Source of the DNA: Channa striata
Taxonomy: Eukaryota; Chordata; Actinopteri; Anabantiformes; Channidae
Assembly (NCBI GenBank): GCA_033026295.1
Contig: CM065170.1
Location: 32,500,780 to 32,564,779 of the forward strand
Direction of reading: 5' to 3'
DNA: 64,000 nucleotides
The notes under the pieces are model-generated. The model worked only from the letters and a program-made list of their open reading frames with translations, ran no database searches and had not been told where the DNA came from. A program made the position numbers and the translations under genes. This document shows, piece by piece, positions 1 through 11,299 of the stretch. The first letter of the stretch is position 1. Each line of letters opens with the position of its first letter.

Positions 1-3000
1 GAAGCCGCTGCGCTTTGTGTGACTTAAGAGGGAAGGATGGAATAGAGTCAAACAGTCATTTCACTCTCCGCTGACTCTTTGGCCCACAGATGAAATGTGC
101 TCCCTCAGTAGAGCCTGGCTGGTTTCTTTTCCAGCTCACTTTCTCTACATCGCGCAGACTATGAGAGAAGTCCAGCGGCACTGTGGCGTTTGGGATAATC
201 AACCAAAATCTAGAAATTGGGACACACAGATTTGCCTGGTTCTAGTTGTACGTTTAGATCTAGACTCCATCTACCTAAAGGAAGTCATTGTTAATAGATT
301 TGAATAATAAGAAGCTGAAAAATGGATGAGCTTTAATCGATGCTCTTCTCTGGTTGGTCAGAAAGGAGAGCCTCGATCAAAAACTGAATATCTCTGCACC
401 GCTGTCAGTGCTGTTCAGTGATTCTGACTCTCGGGAGGCTGCAACCGACCCCATATTTCTTAAAATATTTGATAAAATGTTGCACACTCTAGCTTTAAGG
501 TCATGACAGTTTTTAGTTGTCTGAAGGAACATTTTAATTTTGTTAAATATTAGATACATTTGAGCTTGCATTAAACGTATTTTCCTTATTTTCTCTACCG
601 TTCTACTGCTTTCCACTGTAGAGTATACACACTACTAATACACACTTTTCATAGATTTATCTTTTTAGGACTTCTCCAACTGCAACAATTAAAGTTGCAC
701 CTGTTACCTCACCTGACACTGCATCCCCCGTTGATTTGTAATGGTCTTTTCTGTATGAGCGCCATTAAAAACCAGAGCCCCGTTACCCGACTGCATCACC
801 CATTGACCCTGCAGCACTGTGGGAATTTGTCTGACTCAATTGTTTAGAGAAAGGTGAAATGTTTATTCCTATTAGCCGCCTTCCACACAAGATACAGTAT
901 TGACCCAGAGGAATGTATGATCGGCTATCACAAATTACAGCTGCTGTGTCTACGTGGCTCTGCTCCAGTGCTGCCGAGGCATCACCGAGCGGTGCGGGGG
1001 ACATGCAAACACAACCTAGGAAGAAGAAAAATCGATGCAGTCTAGTCAGATGTTAGGTAAGTTGTCCCCGACGTTTGCTTTAGGGACACGAACAGTTGTT
1101 TAATAAGACCCCGAGCATCTCCAATCAATGGGAGCCTTCCATTTCTCCGTTTTGAAATCAATGGTGCTGCTTGATGCAACACTGCTGAGTTCTTGAGAGG
1201 TGTCTTCATCGCTGGACCACACAACCACTGCTGCACTTTACTTGAGTTTGATTTTTTTTTTTCTTCTTTTTGAAGTATTGGGATACACGTAGCCCTTGTG
1301 TATATCTGTGGCATAAAGAGTTTACGCTCCAGGAGCTTTGCCGAGCACAGGAACCAGCCGTAAGTGCAACGCCAGAGTCGTCAGTGCAGGAAGTTAAGGA
1401 GTGAACGTGTCAAACCTAACAACAGGTGTAACTAATGTGTTTCCATGTGTCAAAGAAATTGTCAGTGAAATACATAAATGGAAGGTGAGACATGTGTTGT
1501 AGTCTCTATATTCTATTACTGACAAAGCATCTGGGACACAAGTGGAAATTCTTCATGAATGGATTTTATTAGCAAAGCGTGTGTGCACCTATAGAAACTG
1601 CACAGGTTCAAAGTGTGAGCTGCGTTTGAGCCAGAATCAATATCAGTGAAACAGGAAAGTGCATGTGTACGTGTATTCTTGTTTGTTGGTATGATCAAAA
1701 CTGCAAGATCAAGTACCTTTCAAAGACAGTTTAAATCCTGTGAACTGTGCGTTTGTGCACACATAACCGTCACCCACACAGAGAAAGGAGGAAAAAAGCA
1801 CATCATCAGAAGCATAACCTGCTCTGAACGTCATAAAATGTGTCATTTACTGTATTTTAATTTGTCTCTCCGTCTCTGCCTCATCCTCCTTCCCCCCTCC
1901 CCTGTCCTCCCCCTCTTCCGCCCTCCCCTGTCATATTGATGTGCGCCCCCCTGTCGAGTCCCCTGCACTACCAGGTATGACTAACTGCTATCTTGCTCCC
2001 GCGACTCTTTTGTCATTTATCTTGCTCCGCTATGCTGGCCGACTGACTGCACAGCACGACAGCGTGGGGTGACAATAATTTGCACTGATCGGACCCCTCT
2101 GCCTACCCTGCTGTTACAAATGGCAATCGATTATCATGCGGTAGTACTATCGACTGTCCAACACTTGTTTGTGTGTGTGTGCGACTAGGTGTGTGTTTGT
2201 GCTTGCTGAAGTGTAGCAGCGCCTTCTGCAGCCGCAGATTCATCTTTCGATGTTACACATGATCAGATAGTGATGAATTGAAATATAACATTTTAAATAT
2301 GTCTATTGGATTGTAAGTGCTCACACTGAAAGTGGCCAAAGAGAGCAAGTTTCTGCAGTTTCACGTTGTTTGGTAAGAAGGTGGCTGTCGTTTTGCAGGG
2401 CTCGCTTCAGATAGCATGGAGCGGAGAGTGTGGCATGTGTGGCTTTGATCATATCCTAACACGACCTGGAATACAATCCTGACCCAATCACGGCGTGCTT
2501 TTTTTCCGCACATTCTCACAGGGCGGTCAAATGTAAATGATTTGCAGCACGATGCCTTAAAGTCTGTGCTGCAACTACAGAAATAAAAACTCAAACTACA
2601 GTGTGAGAAGCTTGAACGGGAGATCTGTGAGGAAAATGAGCCGACAAAAAATTGCTCAACAAAATGTTTAAACTGATGAGTTTGTCACACTGTAAAAAAA
2701 CTGTGTTCCCTATATGTCAATTTACATTTAGCAAAGTATTGCTTCAGTACATTAAAGTTAACTTTGTTCTCAGGTGTTCGTTCATGTCACCACAGAGTGG
2801 ATAAACAGCCCCATCTCTTGTGGGCATCAGACTCTGGAATATATATAAAAAGATCCATGATATTCTGTTTACAGCATCTTTAAAGATGGTTCCAGTTGTA
2901 AATATTTCCTGAGTGCGTCACTGCCTTCACGTTGGGATCGGATCACAGGTCCCGTCAGGCCCCTGCACAGCTGCACCACACTGTCTGTATTCCCGCTGTA

Positions 3001-3079
3001 TCTACTACTTCACCAGCAGTGTGACTTGAACGTCGGTGTCCCACAAATAGAGTGTGTATAATATTGATGACTGGGATAT
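1..3079. other. Plain non-coding stretch
   Basis: I see no exon, RNA gene or intact mobile element. Composition is near average. Open frames stay under about 100 codons and match nothing I know. A pyrimidine-rich run lies at about 1865-1935, a short GT run at 2170-2181, and a CTCF-like core is listed separately at 2218-2232. A GGGATCGGATC string near 2935 resembles the inside of degenerate teleost hAT elements but is too short to call. Confidence 0.7.
2218..2232 (-). promoter_or_regulatory. CTCF-like motif
   Basis: On the minus strand this reads GCTGCAGAAGGCGCT. It matches the core of the vertebrate CTCF consensus (CCASYAGRKGGCGCT) well from its fourth base onward, including the invariant AGRNGGCGC part, but differs at the first and third bases. 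This is a single-motif match made by eye. Occupancy cannot be inferred, and matches of this quality occur by chance in tens of kilobases. Confidence 0.3.
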
Positions 3080-3330
3080 GTGCTGTTTAATCAGCACTAT
3101 CGACCCGCTCGGCACCGTTGCCTTGTGCAGCCGGGGTGGAGGAGCGCTTAAAACAAGAGGGAGCGTTTGATTCCCCCGTCGGAGCTACATTAACGGCGCC
3201 CGGGCCCTCCCCGCTCGGCACTACTCTCTCCACCTCTCCTGTAACTGCATTGTGATTTCGCTCAATCAATACTTGCAGCAATTGCTCAAATTAAAAGGAA
3301 AAAATAGGTTTGCTGAATCCTCACCCGGTG
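3080..3330. promoter_or_regulatory. Candidate conserved non-coding element
   Basis: This mixed block has a GC-rich part (3095-3240) followed by an AT-rich part (3240-3330). It contains an exact 12-base direct repeat, CCCGCTCGGCAC, at 3104-3115 and 3210-3221. It also has a TTTAATCAGCAC string near 3085, a GCAATTGC palindrome at 3278-3285, and a CTCAATCAATAC string next to it that resembles PBX/HOX sites. There is no coding signal. Enhancer function is an inference from this motif density and from the block's contrast with its surroundings. Confidence 0.4.
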
Positions 3331-4789
3331 GCTTCCTGCGGACTCCTGGCGGCCACTGTGGATGGCAGAGCACTTACAGGAAGTGGGGGGGAAAGGTGTT
3401 CGAAAGGCTGATTGATGGGCTGTCTCAGCATGGTGCTCACCCACTCAGACATTGAGGCTGCCAACTCCCTCTTTGTGCAAGACTGCTGATGCACGGCTCC
3501 TCCATCACTGAAAACATACAGTGGCTCCGTATTTGCACATGTACAAAGTGTCCATTGAAATATTGGTCTTCTACTGTCTACAGGCAGCATTTTCAACTTT
3601 TGTGACAGTTCTACTAGTTTTTTTCATAGCTGCTCTGTGTCTGCAGGTTTACAAGCAACGGTGCATGTTTCAAAGGCTTTAACATGCAGAATGTATGTGG
3701 ACACAGGTAATTTGAGGTATAGATGTATAGTCGTCTCCCCTTTCTCCACCCTTTTTTTCACTCAGTCTGTTAGACGGTAATCACTCAGTCAACACCTTTT
3801 GAAGCCAGGAGAAGTTCAAAGCAGGTGTCAGCGAGGTTGTGGAAGACAACCCCTTCGTGTTCCAGTCGTTTAATGTAATTGGTGCTGTCTACCGTCGGGC
3901 CTGAGCTGAAGGAACGTGTATCGCAGTAATGTGTTCCAGGCACCACAAACACACATTTATGTGCGTACACGCACACGCACGGCGCATCAAACAGACGGTG
4001 TCAAATCACCGATGGGTGGGTGTTTGGCTCAGGAATGCAATTACTGTGGTATGAGGAGAGCAGCATACATGGAAAACACATTTGGTGCAATAGGGTGAGC
4101 TGCTTTCCTTTGCTGCGGGTCTTACAAGGTGGTACAAAAAGTGGCGACTCTTTTTTTTCATCCACTGTGAGAGAGAACAAATCTCCAGGTGTGGCTGTGT
4201 CAGCCCACATGTACACAGACTGTTTGTGACGTTCACTGTTGGGTTTAGGCTTTCGTAGCAGGCAGTGGATGGTTTGATGTGTCGGAGTGGAATTTAGTGC
4301 AGTTCAGCAAAGTTAGGCTGAGTTGTATCATTTTTTTGGTGACTCTCTTACACAACTTGCATAACTTGCAGCTCTGTGTGTTGTTCTGCTGTTACTTTGT
4401 AAAAATATACACTGAACACACACTAAAGAGATGATTTATAGCAGTGTGTTACTAAATTCCTGATTTTTTAGTGTTAGCTTTTCTTGGAAACATCTCTTAC
4501 ATTCCTCTTGTGTGTCAGTGTTGCCGTCCTCTTCGCTGACTGTATGATGTGAATGATTGTGGTTGTCACATTTGCTCTGAAGATGCCTAAACACTAAAAC
4601 GAGCAGTTTTTTTCTATAAAGAAGATAGTAAAACTTGAAATAAGTACAACTAACCTAAAGAAAGAGGACACCGTTTGGGGTTTGTACATTTATTTGTTCC
4701 TCGACTCGAACGTACACGTGTGTCCCCCTTTAGCCCTTTAACAGTGCTCGCTCTCAACCCTGCACGCCAGCATCCGGTGGGAAAAAAAC
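3331..4789. other. Plain non-coding stretch
   Basis: I recognise no gene or repeat family here. Several overlapping open frames of 60-90 codons on both strands (3321-4236) are typical of chance and have no recognisable domain. The stretch carries a few short T runs (for example 4150-4157) and an imperfect purine/CA mixture at 3945-3980. Confidence 0.65.
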
Positions 4790-5060
4790 ATCTCGAGTCA
4801 AAGGGCCCATTCCCTAACCCTGATAAATTGCATGTAACCTGATTACAATGAGACGATTATACCTTATTAGCAAGGATATTATGGCGTCTTCTTACTGGGC
4901 CTCATTATATAGACTCACATCTGTGACTGCACGTTAGCACTTCCTTTCTTCCAATGTGCATGTGTGACCTGCCATTACTTTAGCTGGAGGGGGGGCGCTG
5001 ATCAGGATTCATGTGGTTTGGTCTTTTGCAGGCAATTAAATCCAGAGTCTGTATGATTCG
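4790..5060. promoter_or_regulatory. Candidate conserved non-coding element
   Basis: An AT-rich block with TAAATTGCATG (about 4824), GATTACAATGAGACGATTAT (about 4840-4860) and CTTATTAGC (about 4863) strings resembles vertebrate enhancers. It ends in a G-run followed by GCGCTG (4987-5000) that partly resembles a CTCF core. No open frame of note is present. The call rests on composition and motif density only. Confidence 0.3.
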
Positions 5061-5389
5061 ACTTTAACCATGCTTATGTTTTATGCATTCATCTGAAAGC
5101 GTGAACAGATACCGTTAGAAACATTAGAATCGTTGGCAAATAATCAGGATGCAGAGGTAGTGCACTATTTCTGTGATCAACTGGAAATACATTTCATAGG
5201 AAAGGGAATAGAAAAGGTGTTCATAGAAAGGATACTTCATAGAAATCCAACATGGTCCAGCACAGACGAGCAGCGTGTGTGCTCAGAGGAGAATCACCCA
5301 CACTAAACATTTGAATATTTATCTAAATATACATGTCCAGCATAAAGTTGGAGGTGCTAACAACATGGAACATGACAGATGAGATGTTA

Positions 5390-5670
5390 GGGACGTCCCA
5401 ATCATTCTTTTTTTATGGTAGTTTTGAGTCTGTGTGTGGTAATTTATCCTTTGTTTTTGGAGGTGTTGCTGTGTTTTGTCTGTTTAGTTTCTGTCTGGTT
5501 CGGGTCGTCTTATGTCCACTTTTTCAATTTCAAACCTTTTAGTTGTAGTGCATCTTTTTGTGGCCATTTATTAAAAATTGAGCTCTCTCAGACAACAGCT
5601 AAGACAACAGACAAGGGCCCCCACCTCTGGGCCTCTAATACCTTTGACCAGAAATCTTTAACATTTACAC
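5390..5670. repeat. Degenerate T-rich dispersed repeat, copy 1 (candidate)
   Basis: The block is strongly T-rich (about 5405-5570) and ends in an ACAAGGGCCCCC string near 5610. A second block at about 25300-25625 has the same order: T-rich run, a GTTTAGTTG-like string, then ACAAGGGGCCC. Teleost genomes carry dispersed repeats ending in a 'ggggccc...ctgggc' segment, which is why I suspect a shared repeat family. The left edge contains TAGGGACGTCCCAATCA, close to the start of common fish hAT elements. The open frame across it (5415-5711) is a by-product of the T-rich composition. Confidence 0.3.
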
Positions 5671-5720
5671 CAGAATCACAAAACCAGAACAGTCACTTTG
5701 TCTTTACTTAAATGCTTTAA

Positions 5721-7000
5721 CGTCGTCCAAAAGCTCCCTGGGAAATTAACTACGGCGGATGTTCAGTAGTTTAAAAAAACCTGAAAATATTCCAATCAGC
5801 AGCTTCCCACAAAACGACCACCTGACTCTCAGTGTGTCTGCGGCAGTTTTACTGTAACTACTCGTGTAGCACCTGCTGAGGGTCAGTGTTCAGCACAAAA
5901 AGTCCCATTGCACTGGGCAGCTTGCACGTCTAAATGTGTGTAATCATCTGAATGCAAAGCAGGACTCTGCCGCAGAAGAATGTGCGTGCTCAGCAAACCT
6001 TCCTCGGATAAATAAAGGTTTAAAAAAACATCTAGATAATAGCCGTCCGTGATTACAGAGGCGGTGTGCAGCAGCACAGCCCTCAGATGGGTGCATGTGT
6101 GTTGTGCGACTGCTTCACCACCGACAACACTTTCTTTCGCGTCAGCCGCCAAAATGAGAGCAACTGCCATATAATCTGTTTTTAATAGATGCTAATGCAG
6201 GAACACCTGTCATAGCAGCGACAGCATTTTCCCCCCAATATAATCCTAAGAAGATTACACATGTTGGGAGCAGGTATTCCTGGATTAATTATTGACAGAC
6301 TGTGAATTATGTGCGATACCCAAATGTATTTTGGTAATGTGTTTGTATACAGTACGCCTGTGGTTGTAGTCTTAGTTAATGCTATCCTCAGCCATAATAG
6401 GCTTCTCAGGAGATAGCGGACTCACCTCATTTGACTTTAATTTACAAGTGTGGAGCCAGTTGTGATGAGGCTGCTCGAACTCTCTGCCCTGAAAAGCTTT
6501 GTGACTCGCTCTGATCGAAAACTGATAATGTCGTTCAGCAAATGCACGATGTCAAATGGTATTTTGTGGAATATTTTTTAGTCCGATATCTGGTCGGATC
6601 GGATCATCACTTAGACCCAGTGAACGAAAACTTGTGACTGTAATTTAGAAAAAGTGACGAGAGGCAGCCGACAGGATAATTTTATTCTGGAAAAATGTTC
6701 TACGGTGACCCGAGTTAACCATCTCTCTGATCTTTTCCTCATTTCACGTTAAGACGATTTTGTCCAAGTGAACCAAGCGGTAGAACATTAATTTATGCTA
6801 TGATAAATGTTCGCATTGTTTTAGGTCCTGTGAAGCTACATACCAACTTCAACACCGTTGCAAGTTTAAAAGTAAACAAAGGCAAAGATCCATAATTGGG
6901 AAAAGACGTTGGTGAATGTTATTCATATCATTGTGGTGCCGTTTTTTGCGCTCTCTCCCCAGCACACTGCTGTTAGGAAACAACCTTCTTTAGAGTTCCA
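5721..7000. other. Plain non-coding stretch with a possible hAT relic
   Basis: I find no exon or RNA gene. A string at about 6580-6606 (CCGATATCTGGTCGGATCGG and following) resembles the CGATATCGGATCGG interior of fish hAT-type non-autonomous transposons. No terminal repeats are visible and only about 30 bases match, so I treat it as a possible relic only. Confidence 0.45.
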
Positions 7001-7007
7001 ACTTTTC

Positions 7008-7098
7008 TGCCTCCACTACTCCACCACTTTCACCACTTTCACTCTGCTTCACTTCCTCCCTCCCTCCTCTTCGAGCCTCTCCCGCACCCCCCCCGGAT
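7008..7098 (+). repeat. Pyrimidine-rich tract
   Basis: This is a nearly uninterrupted C/T-rich run with CCACTTT-like subrepeats (7018-7045), TCCC units and a C8 end at 7087-7094. It gives rise to meaningless open frames on both strands. Homopurine/homopyrimidine tracts of this sort can adopt triplex structures, but nothing further can be said. Confidence 0.7.
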
Positions 7099-7337
7099 GA
7101 CAGCCGGAGCCGCAAATTAGGCTCCACCTGACAAGCCACCCGGGGGTGAGGAGCTGCGTATAGGTACAGCAGAATTGGGGGTGAATGGGGAGGATGGAGG
7201 GGATCTGCTATTTTAAACCTTCTAAGAAGCTCATTAAGCAAAGGTGTGATCAGCACGCCTCCGCTTAGGTGATGCTACCAGCTTCCACACCTTTGCTTGC
7301 CACACCGCAAGCAAGTCAATTTTATTCACTGTTAAAG

Positions 7338-7392
7338 GAAGAGGAGGAGGAGGAGGAGGAGGAGGAAGAGGAGAGAGCATGTGTGTGTGTGT
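7338..7392 (+). repeat. (GAG)n plus (GT)6 microsatellite
   Basis: A purine trinucleotide run (GAG/GAA units, 7338-7377) is followed after three bases by (GT)6 at 7381-7392. This is a simple-sequence tract with no coding context. Confidence 0.95.
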
Positions 7393-7734
7393 AGCAGGTG
7401 GGAGGGAGCAAAGTTAGCCAACAGGCCCTTTTGTTTCTCCCCTCCGTCTCCCAGAAGGATCACCTCCACTTTCAATTGTCAGACTTGTTAGTGAGGCTGT
7501 CTGACATCGGGGCCGTCAAGTTAGCGGCTGGATTGCACTTCATGACGTGTGGTACGATAATAATTTTACCTTTTCACTGGGAGAGGAGGGGGTTGATTTT
7601 CTCTTCATAACTCCCCTCAGCCCAGAGCCCCCTCCCCTCCCTTTTTTTTCTTTTACCTCTGCCGGTGAATTCTTTTTTCTTTTTCGATTTGACTTGCCTT
7701 GTAGCACCATCCTTATTCCCAGCAGCACAGGAAT

Positions 7735-7925
7735 CACGCGCCAAGGAGACGTTGACGGATGTCTTCTTCCATCCGCCGGAGAGCTGTCGCCCCGGACAAC
7801 GCCAGCAATGACGAGGAGACTCTGACACGCTCTACTCCAACTCCCGTCTCTTGACGCGAGCCTCCTGCCGCCATTGCAAGAGTGCGCCGCCACCGGGGAG
7901 GATGCTGGGATACGCTGCAGTGATT
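7735..7925. promoter_or_regulatory. Short CpG-dense patch
   Basis: About nineteen CpG dinucleotides fall in about 190 bases, and GC content is near 60 percent. Flanking DNA is poorer in CpG. Upstream (7620-7690) is a C/T-rich tract. In vertebrates such patches can mark alternative promoters or CpG-rich regulatory elements. I see no TATA box, no clear initiator and no supported first exon. The 201-codon minus-strand open frame over 7540-8145 has a low-complexity basic tail and no recognisable domain. Confidence 0.25.
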
Positions 7926-8259
7926 CACCTATTACAACTGGTTTTGGAAATGTGTCAAACACACACAGACGCACACACCTAAACTGAGGCGCACACACAT
8001 ACTCGCACCTCCTGGATAAGCTGCTGCCAGGAACAGCAGAGGGGAGAGGCCTCGTGTGCACAGAGCAGATGTACGAGACAGGAGGGAAGAAATGAAAAAA
8101 GAGACAGCAAGTGTGTGTTATTCCGCAGACAGCTGAGAAATACACACGGATGTCTAAATCTACCTTCCTCCCACGAGCACAATGCAGAGATTACTTGCAA
8201 ACTGCCAGGTAGACAACAAGACGTGAGCTGTCAAACCGCTCGAAGCTCAATGCCCCGAG

Positions 8260-8580
8260 AGCTAATCGGGTTTGAAGCGCACCCAGGTACACTATCTTTT
8301 GCTTTTGAGTCTGCACGTTTCCCGACATTAATCCCCCCTAAGCCTTTGCAGCTAATGTAATCTAATTAATGACTATTTTCCTGAGCCTGCTGCAAACTTG
8401 AACTTCACAGACTGTGCAGCCACGTTTTCCTGTGCATTTCACTGAGGTGTCCGCCCACAGAGAAAGCAAACATTCTAATTTCAACACAGTCGGTCCAGCT
8501 ACCGAGCCACTTATTTACTGACCTATTTAATATTTAACGCCTTCACATGAAGGAAAATCTTTATCAAACATCGGAATCTC
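8260..8580. promoter_or_regulatory. AT-rich block with homeodomain cores (weak candidate)
   Basis: It contains CTAATGTAATCTAATTAATGAC near 8352-8372 with adjacent homeodomain cores, an ACATTAATCC string near 8326, and TATTTAATATTTAACG near 8522. There is no coding signal. Regulatory status is inferred from motif density only and is weaker than for blocks further right. Confidence 0.25.
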
Positions 8581-9589
8581 TTTTGCAATCGGGGATGAGC
8601 GGCGTTTTCCGGATCACTTCATGCTGCACCTGTAGCACGAAGTCCAGCTGGAACTGCAGCGAGGGATTTGTTGCAGGCACTTTGGGAAACACGCAAAGAA
8701 GCAAACCTGAATCTGAGGTTTATTAGGAATTAGAGGATACATAAAGCTGCATCAGGAGAGTGACGTTACAGTTAAAGTGGAAACATATTGTCTGTCCACA
8801 GTGCGTCTCGATATCTGAGTCGTGTTTGGAAAACCTCTTTCTTCCGGCTCTCTGTCACAACACAGGGAAGCATCAGTCTGTACGAAACGGCAGTTTTCAC
8901 GAGAAGTTGGTAATTGCTAGTTATTTCCAGCATATTTGGAGGAATAATAAGTAGTGTTAATTTAGAGCCACAGAGCCAGAGGGGCTCCTTGTGCTGCAAG
9001 TAGAAGGCACCAGTTGTGCTGTAAATATAAATAATTTAACACATTCAGATTAGGTTCTGTACCTTAAGCATGGGGTCTCTGAATATTTTATTAAAGCTTT
9101 CATATGTCATAAAACAACACCAGGTTGTTACACTTGACTTTTTTGTAGCTTGCCGCACTAATTTCTGGGTGTTTGGAAAGTGCTTTGATGAAACTGAAGA
9201 TTAGATTTACTCTGCCCCACATGTCTAAGTTTTGCTGTGCAAGATTCGTCATGAGCTTCAGTGAGAAGCAGCAAAGTACAGAGGCGGTTTTACCTTCACC
9301 CCGATGACTGAAGTTAATCTTGAGATAAGAACACACGCTAATCCAAACTTTTCCCTTGACGATGGTGAAATGTAATGTAATGTCGTTCCTGTCCTGCTCA
9401 GGCTTTCCACTCTCACCTCAGGCCTCCGCAGCCCTCACCGCACCCTTTTTAAATCTATGACAGGAACTGTCACCGTGGATTGAAGTGGCACACCGCTGTG
9501 GAGCAAAATAGATTTTCAGTTCACACAAACACTATTATCCACGGCAGGTCTCCCCTCCCTGGCTCATCCTGTGAGCCCCTTCTCCCTCC
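8581..9589. other. Plain non-coding stretch
   Basis: I see no gene, repeat family or long open frame. An (ATGTA)-like mini-repeat sits near 9369-9381. Confidence 0.6.
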
Positions 9590-9930
9590 CTTAGCAATTT
9601 CCACAAACAAACATTTTTTTCCTCGCTCTGTACAAAATAGATCAAGAAAACACACAATTATCTCTAAAAACTGGAACAGATTTTTATTAAATTAACCTTA
9701 TTAGTGCATTACGGTAAGCAAATGCCAAAAAAAGGAGTTCCTCATTTGCATTAAGATAGATTTTTCAGGTTGGCTGCACAATTTAATTAAAGAAAAGATT
9801 AAGAATCATTAACCAAGCTGCTCTACCTTGCAGTAGCGACAGCCTCACATCTGACTCAGGTTAACAGAAACCCAGATGGTGGCTCTCTAACTGTTGAATC
9901 TCCGTAACCGAGTCAGAATGATCCCATTAG
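9590..9930. promoter_or_regulatory. Candidate conserved non-coding element
   Basis: This AT-rich block has TTTATTAAATTAACC near 9681, an octamer on the minus strand (ATTTGCAT, 9744-9751) and a perfect palindrome TTTAATTAAA at 9782-9791, followed by GATTAAGAATCATTAACC. These are clustered POU and homeodomain-type sites of the sort found in vertebrate developmental enhancers. No open frame crosses it on either strand. Edges are approximate. Confidence 0.45.
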
Positions 9931-10659
9931 TTTCCAGGGGTGGGGAGGGGGAGGAAAAGTGAGGGAATTCTGGAAATTTGCAATACTTGCACATGGTGCA
10001 GTAGCCAGCCAAGTTTCATCCGAGGTCCCCGGTTGCCTTTCTGCTTTCTGTGTGGCTGGGGAAAGAGGGGGGTCAGGGGTGACTCAGGTGGCCAGGGTTT
10101 ATTTCAGGTCTTGGAGCTGGTGTACAAATGAAAAGCTGATTGGTAACGCTTTGCATCCATTTTGGGGAGTTCATGAAGCGATATTTCCAACAAATCAGGG
10201 GCCGGGGACATGCAAACATGGCGTCAAATGCAAACTCGAGCGACCTGCAAGCCTGTCGGAGATGCGTTTTCTTACTGCTTTTTCTTTGTTACTATTTCTA
10301 CAGGTCATCCTGCGTTTCTGTGTGTGTCTGAGCATTTGCTCACACTCACATTGTTAGTGCTAAAATCAAGTTCGAGGACATATATTTCCCGTCTGCCGTT
10401 CACTTGAAATAAACCCGTGCTAGCACACGCGTTATTCCAGAACGCTGTGTGTACCACAGCTAACCAGGCTTTGTCTTACACAGGCCATACCTAAGGAAAG
10501 AACAAGAAGCAGGGAGAAAAGCTAGTTCACTATTACCTCTTTCATGTTTGACGTTTTTTTCTATATCTACTGTAATGGAACTAAGTCAGCGGTCACAGGT
10601 CTGATGCACACACGCAGCAAGCCAAGTGGAGAGAGGATTTGACAGTCCTCTCTGACCAC
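9931..10659. other. Plain non-coding stretch
   Basis: A G-rich patch lies at 9938-9956 and another at about 10055-10080. Overlapping short open frames at 9959-10407 have no recognisable content. I see no gene. Confidence 0.6.
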
Positions 10660-11215
10660 CGTAGGGTTAAAGAATTTGGTATGCAAATTATTCGGGAAGG
10701 ATGTTGTTAAAAGTGTGTGAGAGAAAGAGACAGAGAGAGGGAGAGAGGAGGAGGAAAAAAAGGGAGGTACACATCCAAACCCCTAATCCTCTTGCTTTCG
10801 CCAAAATGACAAATGCAGGAACTGAGGCATAAAAGAATCATTCATGTATGGCGCACTTGAGTATTACTGCAAGGCACCTGCATTGGAATGAACAGATACA
10901 AATAAATACAAAATAATGCAGGGGGGTTGTGGTGGGGGAGGTAGGGAGGGCGAGGGAGGAGGGGGTGGGGGGAATCACTAAGAAGCTTAAAAGAGTCTTT
11001 GGCGTTTGAATGCAATCAAGCGCCATTGAAATGATACCAGGTGCCTGGCAGGTGGAGGGAAACAGATGCGCTGGGGTTGGCAGCCTCAGCCGTGTACAGG
11101 TGTGAAAAAACGTGCCTGCTCCCTAATTACTGATTTAAATGCTTAATTTCTGTGTTTCAATATTGATTGCTACCTTTCTGCTCCTATTTCCCCATGGAGC
11201 GGACTGAGTATTTGT
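10660..11215. promoter_or_regulatory. Candidate conserved non-coding element with three CAGGTG boxes
   Basis: It contains an octamer ATGCAAAT at 10681-10688, a GA-rich run (10719-10765), the G-rich tract listed separately at 10921-10973, and three CAGGTG E-boxes at 11038-11043, 11049-11054 and 11097-11102. After these comes CCTAATTACTGATTTAAATG near 11121-11140. CAGGTG is the site bound by ZEB/SNAI-type zinc fingers and by some bHLH factors. Three in 65 bases is notable but unproven. The block has no coding signal. Confidence 0.45.
10921..10973 (+). other. Potential G-quadruplex tract
   Basis: Over 53 bases the plus strand has G-runs of 6, 5, 3, 3, 3, 5 and 6 bases, separated by one to six bases. 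This easily meets the usual pattern of four G-runs of three or more with short loops. The complementary strand could form an i-motif. It lies inside an enhancer-like block between AT-rich halves. Confidence 0.85.
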
Positions 11216-11299
11216 AGGGAGGCCCCGTCAGTGTGTTTTCTTTCCTTTCTTCTCTCGCTTTTCTCCTTTCTCTCTCTTTTTTTTCTAATACCCCCAAAC

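Noticed and set aside
4885..4905. Partial resemblance to a miR-200 star strand
   Set aside because: Only a short stretch agrees, with no seed match for the mature form and no hairpin partner.
7540..8145. 201-codon minus-strand open frame
   Set aside because: It has a basic low-complexity tail from a C/T tract, no domain or splice context I recognise, and a length compatible with chance.
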